64,000 nucleotides of DNA from Streptomyces sp. Edi4. GTDB lineage: Bacteria > Actinomycetota > Actinomycetes > Streptomycetales > Streptomycetaceae. Positions 54,018 to 63,020 of the stretch are shown one piece after another. The stretch lies in assembly GCF_040253615.1 (NCBI RefSeq), contig NZ_JBEJGY010000004.1, positions 2,232,001-2,296,000 of the forward strand, in the 5' to 3' direction. The translations under genes and the position numbers were made by a program. Below the pieces are notes generated by a model. The model worked only from the letters and a program-made list of their open reading frames with translations, was not told the DNA's origin and made no database searches. Each line of letters starts with the position of its first letter. The first letter of the stretch is position 1.

Positions 54018-54871
54018 TTGGGGGCTCCATCAATAGAAGGGGAGGTGTGGTGGGCCGACCAGGGGTCGGTGACCGTCTTCGAGACGTGGACCCTCAGGTC
54101 CCAGCCGTGGCGGTCGGAGATCTCGTCGAGCTGCGCCGCGGCCTGCTCGCACCAGGGCCACTCGGTGGCCCAGTGCGCGGCGTCGATCAGCCCGAGCGGA
54201 GAGTGCGGAGAGTGCTGGGTGGCTTCGGAGACCGGGTGGTGGCGCAGGTCGGCGGTGAGGAAGGCGTCCGCTCCCGAGGCGCGTACGGCGTCGAAGAGGC
54301 TGTCGCCCGAGCCGCCGCTGACGGCGACGGTCCGCACCGGGGCGCCGGGGTCGCCCGCGACGCGGATGCCCTGCGCGGTGGCGGGCAGCCGGGCGGCGGC
54401 GCGGGCGGCGAACTCGCCGAGCGTCATGGGGGGCTCCACCGCGCAGATCCGGCCGAGGCCCCTGCGGCCCGCCGGGTCGCTGGAATCCGGCACCAAGGGG
54501 CCGGTGACGCGTACGTCGAGGGCGCCCGCCAGGGCGTCGCTCACACCCGGGTCCGCGGTGTCGGCGTTGGTGTGCGCGACGTGCAGGGCGATGTCGTGCT
54601 TGATCAGCGTGTGCACGACCCGGCCCTTGAAGTGGCCCGCGGCGACCGTGGTGGTGCCGCGCAGATAGAGCGGGTGGTGGGTGACGACCAGGTCGGCGCC
54701 GAGCTTGACGGCTTCGTCCACGATGTCCTGGACGGGGTCGACGGCGAACAGGACCCGGCGCACCTCGGCGTCGGGGTCGCCGCAGACGGTGCCGACGGCG
54801 TCCCACCCCTCGGCCCGCTCGGGCGGCCAGAGGGCGTCGAGCGCTGCGATGACTTCAGACAGACGGGGCAC
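54014..54871 (-). CDS. Nif3-like dinuclear metal-centre protein
   Basis: 285 residues. VVTHHPLYLRG (about 62-72), HTNADTADPG (about 100-109) and the C-terminal DAAHWATEWPW hold the metal-binding His and Asp/Glu residues of the DUF34/Nif3 family, whose members include GTP cyclohydrolase-like proteins. The exact reaction is unproven. It begins with GTG, and its stop overlaps the zinc-ribbon start. Confidence 0.9.
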   Translation of the reverse strand: MPRLSEVIAALDALWPPERAEGWDAVGTVCGDPDAEVRRVLFAVDPVQDIVDEAVKLGADLVVTHHPLYLRGTTTVAAGHFKGRVVHTLIKHDIALHVAHTNADTADPGVSDALAGALDVRVTGPLVPDSSDPAGRRGLGRICAVEPPMTLGEFAARAAARLPATAQGIRVAGDPGAPVRTVAVSGGSGDSLFDAVRASGADAFLTADLRHHPVSEATQHSPHSPLGLIDAAHWATEWPWCEQAAAQLDEISDRHGWDLRVHVSKTVTDPWSAHHTSPSIDGAPN

Positions 54872-54984
54872 GCAGACAGGTTACCCGCGCCGCGCACCCC
54901 TCCGGCCGGCCGCCGGTACGTACTTCTTCACGCCGCTTCCTCACGCCGCTGCGTCACACCCGCTTCGTCGCACCCGCTTCGTCA

Positions 54985-55318
54985 CACCCGCTTCGTCACC
55001 CCCTTGTCCCGCCCGCCTCGCCACGCCTGGTTCTTGGGGCACGGGATGCCGGCGTCGACGAGGATGAGGTCGGGCTTGAGTGCGGCGATCGCCTCCAGGC
55101 TGAGGCCGTTGATCGTGCCGACGCTTCGGGGGGCGCCCGCGTCCTTCTTCACATGGCTGGGGGCGCCCTCGTCGCCTTGATCTCGGCGGCGCCCATCGAG
55201 TGCCACACACGGTGCGCGGGAACCGGCCGGGCGCCGCGTCCGTGCCCATGGCCGCCGTCCTGTCCGCGGCGGCCGCGAGGCAGAGCCCGGCGGCCACGGT
55301 GAGGGCCGGGGCTCTCAC
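54985..55318 (-). pseudogene. Degraded ABC-type (siderophore) binding-protein gene
   Basis: On the minus strand a signal-like start (RAPALTVAAGLCLAAAADRTA) is followed in a shifted frame by VALDGRRRDQ and then GTINGLSLEAIAALKPDLILVDAG. The last motif is characteristic of FecB-like substrate-binding proteins. Frame changes and missing middle segments show it is broken. It is probably a leftover of an iron-siderophore uptake gene. Confidence 0.6.
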
Positions 55319-55457
55319 GTAAACCGTTCCTGCACATCCGCCCCGCTCCCCACGGGCGAACCGCGCGAGGGCCACCCATTGGTGTGAAGCCGCAGGGCTC
55401 ACGTTGTCGGGCCGAAGGTGCGAAAACTAGCTTCGGTGGCCGGAGGTGACCCATCTG

Positions 55458-56579
55458 ATGACGGCTTTGGCCATCGAGTCCGCAGCCGAGGACGGCGCGG
55501 TCGCAGGTACGGGATTCGCGATCACGGCGAACGGTTCGTACGCCGCGCGGCTGGTGCGCGACGAGGGCGGGAGCGCGGCCTGGTTCCCCGAGCGCTGGAC
55601 GCTCGACGGCCCCGAGCCGTACGCGGTGCCGCTCCCCGGCAACCAGCCGGAGGAACCGGACACGGGGGTCCTGCCCCTGGCGGACGGCCGGGTGCTCATC
55701 CAGCGCCGGATCGCCGGCCGGCACGCCTTCGCCCTGCTCTATCCCACCGGACCCGCCACGGGCGAGCTGCCGCTCGGCACGGTGGACGCCGGGGCGGACG
55801 AGCTCACCCTGCTCCCGCCGTCCCCGGACGGCACCTGTGCCTACGCCGTCGCGGCCGGACAGGACAGCACGGCGCTGTGGCGGGTGGCGGGCGGCGCGTT
55901 CGGCCCCGAGCTGGTGACCCGGATCAAGGGGCGATGCTCGGGCGGGGTCTGGCTGGACCGCACCGGACGGCTGCTCGCCCTCGACCGGGAGCTCGACGGC
56001 CGCACGAAGGCGGTCACCGTCGACCTGGAGCGCGGCGGCGAGGTCACCGAGCTCCTTGAGATCACCGAGGACAGCGACGACCGGCTGCTGCTCGCGGACG
56101 CCGACAGCGGGCTGCTCCTGATCCGTTCGAACGCGCCGGGCCACGAACGGCTCGGCTGGGGCGTGCTCGGCTCCGCGCTGCCGGTGCGCTTCCCCGAGTG
56201 CCTGCGTCTTGCGGACGCGGCCGTCACACCGTTCGCCATACAGCCGGGCCAGGTCCTGATGCCGGAGTCCTGCGCGGTGGCCCTGCGCATTGACGCGGCG
56301 GCCGGCACCTGGCTCGGCGTCTGGCGCCCGTCCGGCCGCCGCTTGCACCAACTGGCCGCGCCGCAGGGGTGGTTGGCGGGTGCGGGACTGTGGACGGCGC
56401 AGGGGGTGCTGCGGCTTCCGTACGCCACGCGGGCGAACCCGTGCGCGGTGCACGAGCTGGCCGCGCCGGCCGACCCCGCGCCGGCCCCGCCCGCGCCGCC
56501 GCCTTTGGCCCACACCAAGCCCGTACCCCTCGGTCAGGCGCCCCTGACCGGCCGTCGGCCCCCGTCAGGAGATCGTTAG
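55458..56579 (+). CDS. Conserved protein of unknown function (possible beta-propeller)
   Basis: 373 residues without signal peptide or membrane helix. The sequence alternates short strands and Asp/Gly turns (LPLADGRVLIQRRIAG; SPDGTCAYAVAAG; LDRTGRLLALDREL), the look of a WD-like or six-bladed propeller. I know no activity. The tail is Pro-rich. GGAGG lies about eleven bases before ATG 55458; an earlier GTG at 55446 overlaps that site. Confidence 0.7.
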   Translation: MTALAIESAAEDGAVAGTGFAITANGSYAARLVRDEGGSAAWFPERWTLDGPEPYAVPLPGNQPEEPDTGVLPLADGRVLIQRRIAGRHAFALLYPTGPATGELPLGTVDAGADELTLLPPSPDGTCAYAVAAGQDSTALWRVAGGAFGPELVTRIKGRCSGGVWLDRTGRLLALDRELDGRTKAVTVDLERGGEVTELLEITEDSDDRLLLADADSGLLLIRSNAPGHERLGWGVLGSALPVRFPECLRLADAAVTPFAIQPGQVLMPESCAVALRIDAAAGTWLGVWRPSGRRLHQLAAPQGWLAGAGLWTAQGVLRLPYATRANPCAVHELAAPADPAPAPPAPPPLAHTKPVPLGQAPLTGRRPPSGDR

Positions 56580-56636
56580 AATCGGCGCCCTGTACGAGCG
56601 ATACGTGTGAAGACGACTACGGGGTGACCACAGCTC

Positions 56637-56783
56637 ATGTCCAACCAGACCGACATCCGTCCGCAGGAGACGGGGAACGACCACGCGGGCCGGCACCGGG
56701 GGGGTGCGGCGTCCACCGAGGATTCGGTGACGCCGCCCCACGGACGCCACCGGCGCGAGGAAAACGCGCCCAGCACCGCCTGA
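56637..56783 (+). CDS. 48-residue GRHR-motif peptide
   Basis: MSNQTDIRPQETGNDHAGRH begins it, with GRHRGG and GRHRRE spaced by an acidic, Ser/Thr-rich segment. It has good Streptomyces codon character and its start follows GGGGTGACCACAGCTC. It shares no family that I can name. The repeated GRHR and hydrophilic composition suggest a binding or regulatory peptide. Confidence 0.55.
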   Translation: MSNQTDIRPQETGNDHAGRHRGGAASTEDSVTPPHGRHRREENAPSTA

Positions 56784-57308
56784 CCCACCGCGGAGCCCGG
56801 GCCGCCGCCGGCCCCGCCGGGCCCACGCCCACCCCGGGCTCCGCCCCAGACCCGGTCCGTCCTGAACGCCCTCGCCCTCAATCGCCGGACGGGCTGAGGA
56901 TGCCGACGCGGGCCAGCGCCCGACCCCGCCAGGGGCGCGGGGAACTGCGCGAGAAGCGACCACGGCCCGCACCCGAGCTCCCTGGGGCTCCGCCCCAGAC
57001 CCCGTATCGCGCCTGAAGGGCGCTCGTCCTCAATCTCCCCCAAGGCCTTAAGGGCCAGGGGGGACCCCCATGACAGGCTGACTATGCCGCTGCGGGCCAG
57101 CGCGGACCCTGCCAGGGGCTGAGGTTCCCATGAGGGCCAGCACCAGCCCTGCCAGGGGCGCGGGGAACTGCGCGAGGAGCGACCACCACCCGCAGCCGAA
57201 ACCCCCTGGGGCTCCGCCCCAGCAGGCTGGGTACGCCCACGCAGGCCCGCACCAAACGCTCACCGGCACGTCGCGTCGCGAAAACCAAACAGGAAAACCG
57301 CGATCAAT
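56784..57308. repeat. Dense cluster of dispersed repeat modules
   Basis: There is no gene. Copies of the 20-bp repeat (56931-56950, 57154-57173) alternate with hairpin words GGGGCTCCGCCCC and with GCCCTCGCCCTCAATCG-type sequences. Some parts look like repeated partial copies of each other. Confidence 0.85.
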
Positions 57309-57719
57309 TCACTGGCGGACGTACAGCCAGACCAACAGCAGGCCGAACAGCGCGAACACGCCGGTGACCGTAATGCCGAGGAGCTGGCCGAACAACGGGG
57401 ACCAAGCTCCGCCAGGACCCATGACCGTCGCGGAACGTGCCGGGTTTTCCGGGCGGTAGCGGACCGTCAGAGAGTCGCCCTCAGCCAGCAGCATCACGTC
57501 TTCCTCGAATTCCACATACTGGCCTTCAAGGGTGGTGAAGCCATGCACATGGTGCCACTGGGTTCCACTGTCCGCACTGTCCGTGGAATAGCGGCGCACA
57601 CAACGACCCTCCACGGCTATGCCTCCGAACACCGAACGCAGCCGGTTCCACAACTGCCACGACAGATAGGCGCATCCCGGACCGGCAACGGCCGTGAGCA
57701 GAATCCCCGTGACAAGCAT
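57309..57719 (-). CDS. DUF3592 membrane protein
   Basis: 136 residues with an N-terminal membrane helix (LVTGILLTAVAGPGCAYLSW) and another at the C-terminus (LLGITVTGVFALFGLLLVWL). The extracytoplasmic middle contains WHHVHGFTTLEGQYVEFEED and VRYRPENP, typical of DUF3592. The function is unknown. Confidence 0.8.
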   Translation of the reverse strand: MLVTGILLTAVAGPGCAYLSWQLWNRLRSVFGGIAVEGRCVRRYSTDSADSGTQWHHVHGFTTLEGQYVEFEEDVMLLAEGDSLTVRYRPENPARSATVMGPGGAWSPLFGQLLGITVTGVFALFGLLLVWLYVRQ

Positions 57720-57843
57720 CCCGACAGACTACCGACCTGCGACAGAACGATGAATTCCTCGGCCAAGGGGCCCCATGACGCGCCAAGTACGCGCATGCCG
57801 GCCGTGCGCCGACCCGCGGCCGGGCGGGAACCCCGGCGCCACC

Positions 57844-58794
57844 TCACCCGTGGCGCAGCCCCAGTACCTCCGTCGCCGCGAACGTCTCGTCCTTGGGACG
57901 GCCCGCGTAGTACGGAGAGATCAGCTCGTCCAGCTCCTCGTACGAGAAGACCTCCTTCGCCGTGTCGAAACGCGCGGCCACCCGCGGCCGCTCCATGACC
58001 GCGACCATCCCACCGTGCACCACCAGGAGCTGCCCGTTGATCCGGGTGGCCGCGGGTGAGGCCAAGTAGCCGACCAGGGGCGAGACGTGTTCCGGCGCCA
58101 GTGGGTCGAGCTCGCCCTCTCCCGGTTCCGCGAACCCCGCGAACACGTCCTCGGTCATCCGGGTCCTGGCCCGCGGACAGATCGCGTTGGCCGTCACCCC
58201 GTACTTGCCGAGCGCGAGCGCCGTTGAGGTGGTGAGGCCGACGATGCCGCCCTTGGCCGCCGCGTAGTTGGGCTGGCCGGCCGAGCCCGCCAGGAAGGCC
58301 TCCGAGGAGGTGTTCACGACGCGGCCGTAGACGGGGCCGCCCGCCGCCTTGGAGCGCTCGCGCCAGTGCGCAGCGGCGAAGTGGGTGGTGTTGTAGTGCC
58401 CCTTGAGGTGCACCTGGATCACCGAGTCCCACTCGGCCTCGCTCATCGAGAAGATCATCCGGTCCCGCAGGATGCCCGCGTTGTTGACCAGGATGTCCAG
58501 CTTTCCGTAGGTCTGGATCGCCAACTCGACCAAGGCGCGCGCCTGTTGGTGATCGGCCACGTCACCGGTGTGGGCCGTCGCCCGGCCGCCCGCCGCGCGG
58601 ATCTCGGCGGCGACCTCCTCGGCGGGGCCCGCCGAGGCCTGCCCAGAACCGTCGCGGCCCGGCTGTCCGAAGTCGTTGACGACGATGGCCGCGCCGAGCC
58701 GGGCGAGTTCGACCGCCTCGGCCCGGCCGAGCCCGCGCCCGGCGCCGGTGACGATCGCGGAAAGCCCTTCAAGTGGCAGTGCTGGTGCTGTCAT
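57844..58794 (-). CDS. SDR dehydrogenase resembling 17-beta-HSD type 4 (Hsd4A-like)
   Basis: 316 residues. VTGAGRGLGRAEAVELARL binds NAD, NNAG follows (about 107-110), and the catalytic S...YxxxK is in NTSSEAFLAGSAGQPNYAAAKGG. The length and C-terminal extension (EVFSYEELDELI) match 3-hydroxyacyl-CoA dehydrogenases of sterol side-chain degradation, such as mycobacterial Hsd4A. It is followed upstream by the alcohol dehydrogenase and MaoC genes on the same strand. Confidence 0.8.
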   Translation of the reverse strand: MTAPALPLEGLSAIVTGAGRGLGRAEAVELARLGAAIVVNDFGQPGRDGSGQASAGPAEEVAAEIRAAGGRATAHTGDVADHQQARALVELAIQTYGKLDILVNNAGILRDRMIFSMSEAEWDSVIQVHLKGHYNTTHFAAAHWRERSKAAGGPVYGRVVNTSSEAFLAGSAGQPNYAAAKGGIVGLTTSTALALGKYGVTANAICPRARTRMTEDVFAGFAEPGEGELDPLAPEHVSPLVGYLASPAATRINGQLLVVHGGMVAVMERPRVAARFDTAKEVFSYEELDELISPYYAGRPKDETFAATEVLGLRHG

Positions 58795-58873
58795 GCCGGT
58801 TGGGTCCTCTCACAGAGGGGAGCACAGGGGGGGCGGGAAATGGGGGCGGGCGCCGGAGAGCGACCGGCGTCTC

Positions 58874-58943
58874 ACCGTTGCCGGACGGTCACCGGTGCCG
58901 GACGGCGACCGGTGCCGGACGGCGACCGGTGCCGGACAGCGAC
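58874..58943. repeat. Four tandem 17-bp repeats
   Basis: ACCGGTGCCGGACGGCG-type units follow one another just behind the alcohol dehydrogenase stop (58948). They are not spaced by unique sequence, so this is not a CRISPR array. Confidence 0.8.
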
Positions 58944-58947
58944 GGGT

Positions 58948-60024
58948 TCAGATCTCCACGCACGTCCGCAGCGCCTCGCCGCTGCGCATCTGGTCGAGCG
59001 CGTCGTTGATCTCGGCCAGCCGCACCCGGTGGGTGATCAGGCCCTCCAGGTCGATGCGGCCCGCCCGCCACAGCGCGATGGCCCGTTCGTAGGAGCGCAG
59101 CACGTCGCCGCCGCCGTACATCGACGGCAGGATGCGCTTCTCGTCGAAGAACAGCTCGAACATGTTGACCTGGAAGAAGTCGTCAAGGGCGCCGGCGCCG
59201 ACCACGCACAGGGTCCCGCCGCGCCGGGTGTTCTCGTACGCGGTGCGCGCGGTCGCCGAGCGGCCGACCACTTCGAAGACGTAGTCGAAACCCTCACCCG
59301 AGGTGATCCGCTGCTTGGCGTCGGCGAACTCCTCGGGCGAGACCGCCTCGGTGGCGCCGAACCGGAGCGCCGCCTCCCGCCGCGAGGCGACCGGGTCGAC
59401 GGCCACGATCTGGGCTGCGCCCTGCACCCTGGCGCCCTGGACGGCGCTGATGCCGACCCCGCCGCACCCGATGACGGCGACCGACGAACCCGCCTCCACC
59501 CGCGCGGTGTTGATGGCGGCCCCGAGTCCGGTGGTGACCCCGCAGCCGATGAGCGCGGCGATCTCGTACGGCACGTCGTCGGGGATCGGCACCGCGCAGC
59601 CGGCCGCGACCACGACCTCCTCGGCGAAGGTTCCGGTGCCGGCGAAGCCGAACACGTCGCCGCCGGGGCGGCGGAAGTTGGGGGTCCCGGCGTTCATGAA
59701 CCCGGCCAGGCACAGCTGGGTCTGGCCGCGCTTGCAGGACGGGCACGCCCCGCACGCCGGCAGCCAGCACATCAGGACCCGGTCGCCCGGCGCGATGCCG
59801 CTCACGCCGTCGCCGACGTCGACGACCTCGCCCGCCCCCTCGTGGCCGGGCACGAACGGCGCGGGCTGGGGCAGCACCCCGCTCATCGCCGAGAGGTCGG
59901 AGTGGCACAGGCCGGTGGCGCGGACGCGGAGCTTGACCTTGCCCGGCCCGAACCCGGTGGCCTCCATGTCGTCGACCACGTCCAGCTTGTCCTGGCCAAT
60001 CTCGTGCAGTACGGCTGCGCGCAT
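58948..60024 (-). CDS. Zn-dependent alcohol dehydrogenase (MDR family)
   Basis: 358 residues. GLCHSDLSAMSG and GHEGAGEVVDVG (catalytic zinc: C38, H61-E62 region), CGACPSCKRGQTQLC (structural zinc cysteines) and GCGGVGISAVQG (NAD fold) are all present. It resembles NDMA-type alcohol dehydrogenases. It is transcribed with the MaoC and SDR genes. ATG 60024; the upstream frame to 60075 has no good site. Confidence 0.88.
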   Translation of the reverse strand: MRAAVLHEIGQDKLDVVDDMEATGFGPGKVKLRVRATGLCHSDLSAMSGVLPQPAPFVPGHEGAGEVVDVGDGVSGIAPGDRVLMCWLPACGACPSCKRGQTQLCLAGFMNAGTPNFRRPGGDVFGFAGTGTFAEEVVVAAGCAVPIPDDVPYEIAALIGCGVTTGLGAAINTARVEAGSSVAVIGCGGVGISAVQGARVQGAAQIVAVDPVASRREAALRFGATEAVSPEEFADAKQRITSGEGFDYVFEVVGRSATARTAYENTRRGGTLCVVGAGALDDFFQVNMFELFFDEKRILPSMYGGGDVLRSYERAIALWRAGRIDLEGLITHRVRLAEINDALDQMRSGEALRTCVEI

Positions 60025-60124
60025 GGTGCGGCTCCCCTCGGGTTCCCTCACGTACCGGAACAAGTGCTGGACCACCTGCGGGACGGGCGGGCGCGGTTGC
60101 AGGCGGGCGCGGTTGCAGGCGGGC

Positions 60125-60979
60125 TCAGTCGAGTTCTACGACCGTGTCGGCCAGTACCGGCGCGTCGTCCCGCTCGACGGCCGTCACCGTCACCTGGACG
60201 CGGCCGGGCGCCGACCACATCCGGACGCGCAGGGTCTCGCCCGGGAAGACGATCCCGGTGAAGCGGGTGGCGTAGGACCGCACCCGGGTCACGTCGCCGT
60301 CGAGCAGGGTGTCCACGACGGCCTTGAGCGTCATCCCGTACGTGCACAGGCCGTGCAGGATGGGCCGCTCGAAGCCGGCGAGCTTGGCGAAGTCGGGGTC
60401 GGCGTGCAGCGGGTTCCAGTCGCCGGACAGGCGGTAGAGCAGGGCCTGTTCCTCGCGCACCGGCCGCTCCACCACGTGGTCGGGGTCCCGGTCGGGCAGC
60501 TCGGCGCGGGTGGATGGCCCTCGCTCGCCGCCGAAGCCGCCCTCGCCGCGTACGTAGATCTGCGCGTCGCTTGTCCACAGGGGCCCGTCCGCGTCGGCGG
60601 CCTCGGTGCGCAGGACCAGGATGGCGGCCTTGCCCTTGTCGTGGACGGCGGCGACCTTGGAGGTCGAGGTGGCCTCGCCGCGCACCGGCACGGGCCGGTG
60701 CACGGCGATGGACTGGCCGCCGTGGAGCACCGCCGCGAGGTCCACGTCGATGCCGGGCGCGGAGAGGCCCCCGACCACGCCCATGCCGGCGCCCGCCACG
60801 GTCGCGAAGGAGGGCAGCACGTGCAGCTTGGACTCCAGGGTGTAGCGCAGCTCGTCGGGGTCGGTGGCGGGCCGGCCCGCGCCGAGCCCCAGGTGGTAGA
60901 GCTGTACGTCCTTGTGGTCCCAGGTGATGGTGGTGGACCGGGGCTCGGCGGCGAGCGCCTTCGCGGCATCAATGGGCAT
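60125..60979 (-). CDS. MaoC-family enoyl-CoA hydratase (Hsd4B/ChsH-like)
   Basis: 284 residues with two hot-dog halves. The second half holds the hydratase motif YRLSGDWNPLHADPDFAKLAG (split), and the first KDVQLYHLGLGAG, typical of mycobacterial Hsd4B-type 2-enoyl-CoA hydratases of sterol or fatty-acid beta-oxidation. AAGGAG is eleven bases before ATG 60979. It is the first gene of a three-gene minus-strand set. Confidence 0.82.
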   Translation of the reverse strand: MPIDAAKALAAEPRSTTITWDHKDVQLYHLGLGAGRPATDPDELRYTLESKLHVLPSFATVAGAGMGVVGGLSAPGIDVDLAAVLHGGQSIAVHRPVPVRGEATSTSKVAAVHDKGKAAILVLRTEAADADGPLWTSDAQIYVRGEGGFGGERGPSTRAELPDRDPDHVVERPVREEQALLYRLSGDWNPLHADPDFAKLAGFERPILHGLCTYGMTLKAVVDTLLDGDVTRVRSYATRFTGIVFPGETLRVRMWSAPGRVQVTVTAVERDDAPVLADTVVELD

Positions 60980-61119
60980 CGGGATGCTGCTCCTTGAGCG
61001 TGGTGCGGGCACGGGGAGAAGACCTCGGCGCGGCCGTCCGCACCGTCGGCCCCACCGAGGTCGTCCTGGACCGGACCGAGGACGCGCTCCGGGCCGGTCC
61101 GCCCGGTGCGGGACCCGTT

Positions 61120-61135
61120 CTAGAACGCGTTCTAG
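61120..61135. promoter_or_regulatory. KstR-like palindrome
   Basis: CTAGAACGCGTTCTAG is a perfect 16-bp palindrome fitting the KstR consensus TNNAACNNGTTNNA. It is 141 bases upstream of the MaoC gene and 193 before the ABC ATPase gene; no other feature is seen in 60980-61328. Confidence 0.6.
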
Positions 61136-61328
61136 GCCGACGGCCCCCAGGTATAGCGCACGCCCCGGCCGTTGGGAAGGCTTCTGACGCCGCGTCAGCT
61201 CCCTTGCCCGTACGCCCTCCTCGCCCTCCTCGCCCTCCTCGCCGGGGGCACCCAGGACATTTGTCCCGCCCAGCTGCGTACAAGCGCATCTGGGGCGGCC
61301 CCCCACTGGCTCCGTAGCGTTCGGGACA

Positions 61329-62245
61329 TGACGCAGACGACGACACAGAGCGCCACCGCGGTCCGTTTCACCGGGGTGGTGAAGTCCTACGGGGCGGTGC
61401 GGGCCGTGGACGGGGCCGAGCTGGCCATCGGGCGCGGCGAGACCGTGGCGCTGCTCGGCCGCAACGGCGCCGGCAAGTCCACCACCATCGGCCTCCTGCT
61501 CGGCCTGAACGAGCCCGACGCCGGCGAGGTGCGGGTCTTCGGCCGGAGCCCGGAGCGGGCGGTGCGGGACGGGCTCGTCGGGGCGATGCTCCAGGAGGGC
61601 AGCCCGATCCCCCGGGTGACCGTGCGCGAGCTGGTGTTCTTCATCGCCAGCATGTACCCGAAGCCGATGCCGGTCACCGAGGCGCTGGCCCTTGCCGGGC
61701 TCACCGAGTTCGCCGACCGCCGGGTCGACAAGCTCTCCGGCGGCCAGACCCAGCGGGTGCGGTTCGCGATGGCGCTCGCGGGCAACCCGGAACTGCTGCT
61801 CCTGGACGAGCCGACCGCCGCCCTGGACGTGGAGGCGCGCCGCGCGTTCTGGGAGTCCATGCGCGTCTACGCCGCCCGCGGCAACACCGTCATGTTCTCC
61901 ACCCACTATCTCGAGGAGGCCGACGACAACGCGGACCGCGTCGTCGTCATCGACCGGGGCCGCGTCGTCGCCGACGGGCCCGGCGAGCAGATCAAGCGGG
62001 CGGCCGGTGGCAGCCTGGTCTCCTTCGACCTCGCCGGGGCCTCGAGCGCCGGCCTCGCGCTGCTGCCCGGCGTGGTCGGTGTCGAGACCGACGGCGACCG
62101 GGCCCGGCTGCGCACCTCCGACTCCGACGCCACCGTCATGGCGCTGGCATCCATGGGTGCCGTACGCCGCCTCGAAGTGGCCCCCGCGAGCCTGGAGGAC
62201 GCCTTCCTCTCCCTCACCGCGCACGAAAGCGAGACCGTCCGATGA
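61329..62245 (+). CDS. ABC transporter ATPase, DrrA-like exporter
   Basis: 305 residues. Walker A GRNGAGKST (about 45-53), Q-loop LQEGSP, signature LSGGQTQRV (about 137-145) and Walker B LLLLDEPTAALD (about 157-168) are complete, with the H-loop STHYLEEADD. It powers export through the adjoining permease; overlap ATGA. The substrate is unknown. Confidence 0.92.
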
Positions 62246-62964
62246 TCGAGTACATCAAGCTGGAGATGCGGCGCACCCTGCGGGACGCGTCATTCGTGAT
62301 CTTCGGCATCGGGATGCCCGTCCTGATGTATCTGCTCTTCACCAACATCGGCGGGTCCGGCAACGGCGACGACTGGAAGGTCCAGTCGATGATCGGCATG
62401 GCGGCCTACGGCGCGCTGGGCGCCGCCCTCGGCGTCGGGACCGGGGTCGCGTCCGACAAGTCGATCGGGTGGCTGCGCCAGCTGCGGATCGCCCCGCTCG
62501 CCCCGGCGAAGGTGGTGACCGGGCGGGCCATCAGCGGCTCGGTGACCGTCCTGCCCGGCATCCTCGCCGTGTTCCTGGCCGGCGCGCTGGTCGACGGGGT
62601 GCGCCTGGACGCCTGGCAGTGGGCCGCGCTCACGCTGCTGCTCTGGCTCGGGGCGCTGCCCTTCACGATGCTGGGCCTCGGCAACGGCTACCGGCTCTCC
62701 GCGCAGGCCACCGGCGTCGTGAACGTGGCCTGCCTGATGGGCCTCGCGATCCTCGGCGGCCTGTGGTTCCCCGTCACCGCCTTCCCCGGCTGGCTGCGTA
62801 GGATCGCCGAGTACACTCCGACCCACCGCTTCGCCGACCTCGGCTGGTCCACCTCGCGGGGCCACGCCCCCGGGGTTGCCACCATCGCCCTGATGGCGGC
62901 CTGGCTGGTGGTCTTCGGTTCGTACGCCGTGGTCTCCTACCGCCGGTCCGCTCGGACCGTGTGA
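62242..62964 (+). CDS. ABC-2 type permease
   Basis: 240 residues with six predicted membrane helices and the family end NGYRLSAQATGVVNVACLMGLAILGGLWFPVTAFPGWLR (split), typical of ABC-2/DrrB permeases. It is translated with the ATPase and followed 56 bases later by a histidine kinase, a common arrangement for drug- or stress-responsive exporters. Confidence 0.9.
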   Translation: MIEYIKLEMRRTLRDASFVIFGIGMPVLMYLLFTNIGGSGNGDDWKVQSMIGMAAYGALGAALGVGTGVASDKSIGWLRQLRIAPLAPAKVVTGRAISGSVTVLPGILAVFLAGALVDGVRLDAWQWAALTLLLWLGALPFTMLGLGNGYRLSAQATGVVNVACLMGLAILGGLWFPVTAFPGWLRRIAEYTPTHRFADLGWSTSRGHAPGVATIALMAAWLVVFGSYAVVSYRRSARTV

Positions 62965-63020
62965 GCGCCGGGACCGGGTGCCGTCAGGTTCCGTCAGGCC
63001 GTCAAAACGGGGAGAACGCG

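Noticed and set aside
58874..58943. Tandem 17-bp repeats as a CRISPR array
   Set aside because: Repeats are contiguous without unique spacers, and no cas genes are present.
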